64,000 nt of DNA, from contig CAYULF010000009.1 in NCBI GenBank assembly GCA_964445695.1, positions 1 through 64,000 of the forward strand, written 5' to 3'. The notes beneath the pieces were generated by a model. That model searched no databases. It was not told the DNA's origin and was given only the letters and a program-made list of their open reading frames with translations. The position numbers and the translations under genes were made by a program. Shown piece by piece: positions 60,979 through 64,000 of the stretch (within the stretch, counting starts at the first letter, position 1; each line of letters opens with the position of its first letter). This stretch comes from JAUIKM01 sp964445695. GTDB lineage: Bacteria; Bacteroidota; Ignavibacteria; Kapaibacteriales; UBA7675.

Positions 60979-61590
60979 ATGAACACCCCTGAAGGCAGAA
61001 GACATAAGGCCGTCGATTCGACATCATATCACCCACACATAGACATTCAGCCGGGTAAGTTGTACCACATCGGCTTAACAGCCGATCGTCCCATTGAGGT
61101 GTCGTACGGAAACCTTTTGTCGATTGTAAGTTCAACCGGCAATCAAGCGAACAGGTTGAAATCTACAGCGCCGTTTAACATCATGGAATTCATTGAGAAA
61201 GTCAATCGACGGACGAGACTGAAACAACTATTCGAGAAATACTCGATTGCCGAATACGGCAACGTGTTGAATTTCATCAACCGCCCCGAGGATGGCCACA
61301 ACATCAGATTCGACCACATTAACGGCGCTCAGCGTTTGTTCATCGCAGTTCACATTTGTTTCCATTTGCACGACTTCTGCATTTTACACGATGGCGGACT
61401 GGCCCCGTTGAGTAGCGACAGACTGTTTTCTCTTCTGTCTAAATGGTGTTTAAGGAGAAATAAAACGGCCATTTTCGCCTATGTCATGAGTGCGAATTGC
61501 GAAATTGGTTTACGCGGTGAGGAGCTGGCGCTATGGGGATACAACGACAAAAATGCACAACACACGAAGCAACAGTCCAATGTGAGGTGA
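60979..61590 (+). CDS. Orphan protein, possibly a degenerate ABC-type ATPase fragment
   Basis: This 203-aa protein is encoded in DNA noticeably AT-richer than its neighbours. I do not recognise a close family. The C-terminal half aligns by eye with an ABC nucleotide-binding domain from the signature onward: 'INGAQRLFIAVHICFHL' (compare LSGGQ.QR..iA), 'FCILHDGGLAPLSSDRL' (Walker B and D-loop positions, but without the catalytic D-E) and 'TAIFAYVMSA' (switch). The N-terminal half lacks a Walker A motif; 'SSTGNQANRLKS' might be its remnant. If related, it cannot hydrolyse ATP normally. There is no signal peptide. It may be horizontally acquired, or a decayed or repurposed ATPase; this is tentative. 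Confidence 0.5.
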   Translation: MNTPEGRRHKAVDSTSYHPHIDIQPGKLYHIGLTADRPIEVSYGNLLSIVSSTGNQANRLKSTAPFNIMEFIEKVNRRTRLKQLFEKYSIAEYGNVLNFINRPEDGHNIRFDHINGAQRLFIAVHICFHLHDFCILHDGGLAPLSSDRLFSLLSKWCLRRNKTAIFAYVMSANCEIGLRGEELALWGYNDKNAQHTKQQSNVR

Positions 61591-61733
61591 ATGCGAAACA
61601 ACTTGAGTGGCAGAAAACGGCAGCTTAAAAGCGTTCAGCTTTTACCGTCGAACGATCGAAAACATGCGATTAAACGCGCAGCAAGATGAACATGAACAGC
61701 CGAACCGCGGCTCACACCGTATCGAAAAAATAA
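61591..61733. other. Short AT-rich spacer
   Basis: I see no gene between the orphan protein gene and the terminator at 61734. A 62-codon plus-strand frame here runs into the terminator and is not supported. Confidence 0.5.
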
Positions 61734-61769
61734 AAAAAGGCCGGAAGCAGAAGTGCTCCCGGCCTTTTT
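61734..61769. terminator. Strong bidirectional terminator
   Basis: Arms AAAAAGGCCGGAAGCA and TGCTCCCGGCCTTTTT pair at 15 of 16 positions around GAAG. It lies between convergent genes and has T-runs on both strands, so it should terminate both the orphan gene and the dockerin-containing gene. Confidence 0.92.
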
Positions 61770-61791
61770 GTTTAATCGGATGTCCGATCGT

Positions 61792-64000
61792 TTAACGCGC
61801 TACGATCGCCTTGCGATAGAGCGTGAACTCACCTACATCAAGGCGCATAAAGTATGCACCCGGAGCCAGGTCATAGGCGTCAAAGTCGAAGCTGTGCGTA
61901 CCGCCGGCGTACATACGACCTTCAATCGGCGTAGCAACGCGCTCGCCCAGTTCATTGAAGATTGTAAGCGTTACCTGCGTCTGCACCGGAACCGTGAACT
62001 TGATGCTCGTGCTTCCGTCGATCGGGTTCGGGTAGATATCGTTGAACAGATAACCCGCCGCAGCAGCCTGTTCCACCGAAGAAACGGGGCCCAGACCAAA
62101 GAAGGGCGAACGATCGTATTCGAGTTCCGGATCGCCGGGGAAGTAAGCGCGCAGTTGCGCGTTATCGGTCGCAACATTGGCCGGAGTCGTCCACATCGTG
62201 AAGAAGTCATTGGCCGTTACACCTTGCTCCAGCGGCGTCCAGGTCTGTCCGCCATTGACGCTCAGGTCGATGTCAAACAGTTGCACGTCTTTTTCGAAGC
62301 TCCAGCGGATGCGCTGTTCCGTGTTCATGTCGTAGCGGTCGCCTTCGCGCGGCTCGCGGAAGGTCAGATCGCCGGACATGACTTTGAACAGTCCCGAACG
62401 GGCAATTTCTTCATTCGTGTTTTTGTCGATCATGCGCACAACGGCTTCCTTCGTGTTGAAACCGCCCGGCACAACCCAGGCCGTCGGGCCATTCGAACCC
62501 TGACCGTCGACGTTGAGCGACTGCCAGTTGGCGCCGCCGTCACCGGAGAACTGGAAGGTCACCTGATCGATGCCCGTCGTGGTCCACTCGATGTTGTCGA
62601 CCGAGCCGGCAACGTAAATGTCGTCGGTCGGTGCGGGGCGCGAGATGCTGCCTTTGGCCGGTGCTACTCCGAACGTGCTTTCGCTGCGATCCAGCTCTTC
62701 GCCGGATTGTTCATCAACGATGCGGACAAGCGCCACATCGGTCGTAACATCCGTCGGAATCAGCCAGTTGAGGCGCTGTTTGTTGGCTTCAACCGGGCCG
62801 TTGCCGATCGTCGTCCACGTTTTGCCGCCGTCAAAGGAGTACTGCACAAACACCAGGTCGGCGCCTTTGTTATCCCACAGGATTACATGCGTACCGCCGG
62901 CGCGCCAGCGCTCACCGCCGTTAGGCGCAAGCAGCTCGACGCTGTAAGGCAGGAGCGTGCGGATCGGCTGGAATTCACCATCGCCCGTCAGGTTCTGACC
63001 ATTGATAGCGAGCACCGCCGTGGCGTTCGACCAATTGAAGTAGATCGGACGACCGTTGTCATTGCTGTTGCGCAGACGGAAGCGCAGCGTACCGATGAGC
63101 GTCTGACGCGTCGGCACCTGAGCGCCCTGAAGACGGGCGTAGGAGTCGTAGCGCACGTCGATCGAACGCACGTTCGGGTTCGGACGGTTGCTGCCTGCCT
63201 GCGGACCGCTGACGATCGAGGAGTACCCGATTCCCGGGTTTTCGGCCCAGGGGTTCGTACTCGTGTTTTGCATGCCTTCAAACTCCAGCATGGAGCTGCT
63301 GTAGTTGACGGCAAAGGTTGCATTACCGAGTCCGAAAGAAGCGCCGCGGTTGCGGATATACAGGTCTACTTCTACGATGTCGCCGCTTTTGTGCGGAATA
63401 CCGGTCACGATGTAGTTCACACCGCCGGCCAGAACGCGGTCGCTGGCGCGTTTTTCAGCTTTGAAACGCTCAAAACGATCCTGATCGCCGCCGAAATTAT
63501 CGAGCGCGCGATTTGCGGCCTCGAGAATCGCCGCCGACTCTTCAGGAGCCGTCGGATCCACGTAGGTGAACGGATCGCGATCGCGGCCTTTGCGGATCAT
63601 CTCCGCAATGTCGCTGCTGATGCCGTTGCCATTGTTGTCGTCGTCGCCGTTGTCGATCATACCGCTCGGGAAGTCCACCGTCAAAATCGACGAGATCTTA
63701 CCAAAGTTGCGGATCACGATATCGCGGTCGACAGCGTTAACCACGCCGTCACCGTTGATGTCCGAACGTTGCGCCGTGTTCAACAGATCCTGGCTGACCT
63801 GCACGCGGTCGGCAGCGTTGATCTGACCGTCGCGCTCAACATCACCACCGACCAGACCGGCCAGTGCGTTGGTCGACGGCGAGAGGCCGCTTTCACCTTC
63901 GTTAAAGATCAGACCGGTATCTGAGTAGCCGGGCAGGTTGGACGTCGTTACGTTGATCGAGTTGCCATAGGCCGTAAAACGACCCGGGATAGCGCCGGCA
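61792..64000 (-). CDS. Dockerin-like, Ig-like T9SS cargo protein (5' end beyond window)
   Basis: The frame stays open to base 64000 with no start, so this is the C-terminal part (at least 736 aa) of a larger protein. Near the visible N-terminus are two dockerin/EF-hand-like segments: 'GDVERDGQINAADRV' and 'SDINGDGVVNAVDRDIVI'. A cohesin-like or Ig-like domain ('GDIVEVDLYIRNRGASFGLG' with 'FAVNYSSSMLEFEGM'), then three repeats of a 'W..GG.. I.WD..G.D.V.. .S.DGG.TW' type Ig/BNR module, and a T9SS tail ('DIYPNPIDGSTSIKF' ... 'LAPGAYFMRLDVGE') follow. It is probably a large surface protein. No catalytic motif was seen. Confidence 0.85.
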   Translation of the reverse strand, partial: AGAIPGRFTAYGNSINVTTSNLPGYSDTGLIFNEGESGLSPSTNALAGLVGGDVERDGQINAADRVQVSQDLLNTAQRSDINGDGVVNAVDRDIVIRNFGKISSILTVDFPSGMIDNGDDDNNGNGISSDIAEMIRKGRDRDPFTYVDPTAPEESAAILEAANRALDNFGGDQDRFERFKAEKRASDRVLAGGVNYIVTGIPHKSGDIVEVDLYIRNRGASFGLGNATFAVNYSSSMLEFEGMQNTSTNPWAENPGIGYSSIVSGPQAGSNRPNPNVRSIDVRYDSYARLQGAQVPTRQTLIGTLRFRLRNSNDNGRPIYFNWSNATAVLAINGQNLTGDGEFQPIRTLLPYSVELLAPNGGERWRAGGTHVILWDNKGADLVFVQYSFDGGKTWTTIGNGPVEANKQRLNWLIPTDVTTDVALVRIVDEQSGEELDRSESTFGVAPAKGSISRPAPTDDIYVAGSVDNIEWTTTGIDQVTFQFSGDGGANWQSLNVDGQGSNGPTAWVVPGGFNTKEAVVRMIDKNTNEEIARSGLFKVMSGDLTFREPREGDRYDMNTEQRIRWSFEKDVQLFDIDLSVNGGQTWTPLEQGVTANDFFTMWTTPANVATDNAQLRAYFPGDPELEYDRSPFFGLGPVSSVEQAAAAGYLFNDIYPNPIDGSTSIKFTVPVQTQVTLTIFNELGERVATPIEGRMYAGGTHSFDFDAYDLAPGAYFMRLDVGEFTLYRKAIVAR

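Noticed and set aside
61753..63924. Plus-strand open frame of 723 codons at the right edge
   Set aside because: It is antisense to the dockerin/T9SS protein; the minus-strand frame has a T9SS tail and repeated domains, while this one is Arg/Val/Asp-rich with no motif.

Overview
The window reads as one contiguous chromosome segment of a GC-rich, diderm, flagellated bacterium of the FCB/Bacteroidota-like superphylum. At least eleven predicted secreted proteins carry both an N-terminal signal peptide and a C-terminal 'PNP ... G ... PAG.Y.v.l' tail of the type IX secretion system (T9SS, Por_Secre_tail family). A BatA-type membrane protein also fits that group. The presence of motB, fliW and csrA argues against classical non-flagellated Bacteroidetes and for a lineage such as Ignavibacteria, Kapabacteria or Calditrichota. 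That placement is inference; I cannot run a phylogeny.

Layout. (1) 1-2.2 kb: a 19-bp tandem repeat at the left edge, an empty stretch, a diheme cytochrome c on the minus strand and an AT-richer divergent intergenic region. (2) 2.2-26.4 kb: the most striking part, seven consecutive plus-strand genes of about 1,105-1,125 codons. They encode paralogous secreted proteins with a common plan: signal peptide, CARDB-like domain, a possible prodomain, a caspase-like (clan CD) protease domain with a conserved His-Cys pair, an EF-hand-like loop, a CxxC module, a parallel beta-helix and a T9SS tail. Each gene is followed by its own GC-rich hairpin. (3) 26.6-34.1 kb, minus strand: two more T9SS cargo proteins (an Ig-like/He_PIG protein and a WD40 protein) and a BatA/vWA membrane protein. 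(4) 34.2-41.9 kb, minus strand: housekeeping genes (Schlafen-AlbA_2 protein, nuoJK, dnaG, a small protein, rpsD, pth, rplY, prs, tRNA-Gln). (5) 42-44 kb: a 114-aa hypothetical gene and a histone-deacetylase-family amidohydrolase. (6) 44-50.3 kb, plus strand: a MacAB-TolC-like export operon with a separate ATPase and two FtsX/MacB-type permeases. (7) 50.5-55.9 kb: a TPR protein and a giant BNR/sortilin-like T9SS cargo protein behind a good promoter with palindromes. (8) 56-58.5 kb: motB, fliW, csrA and a response regulator. (9) 58.7-64 kb: a multicopper oxidase with a T9SS tail (minus), an AT-richer orphan gene that may be a degenerate ABC ATPase (plus), and the C-terminal part of a dockerin-containing T9SS protein (minus) that runs off the right edge.

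Taken together the region is dominated by extracellular or surface proteins exported by T9SS, interrupted by a housekeeping block. The seven-gene caspase-like array is the best candidate for an undescribed system: a family of surface-delivered, possibly Ca2+-responsive and autoprocessing cysteine peptidases that has expanded locally by duplication and shows hints of gene conversion.
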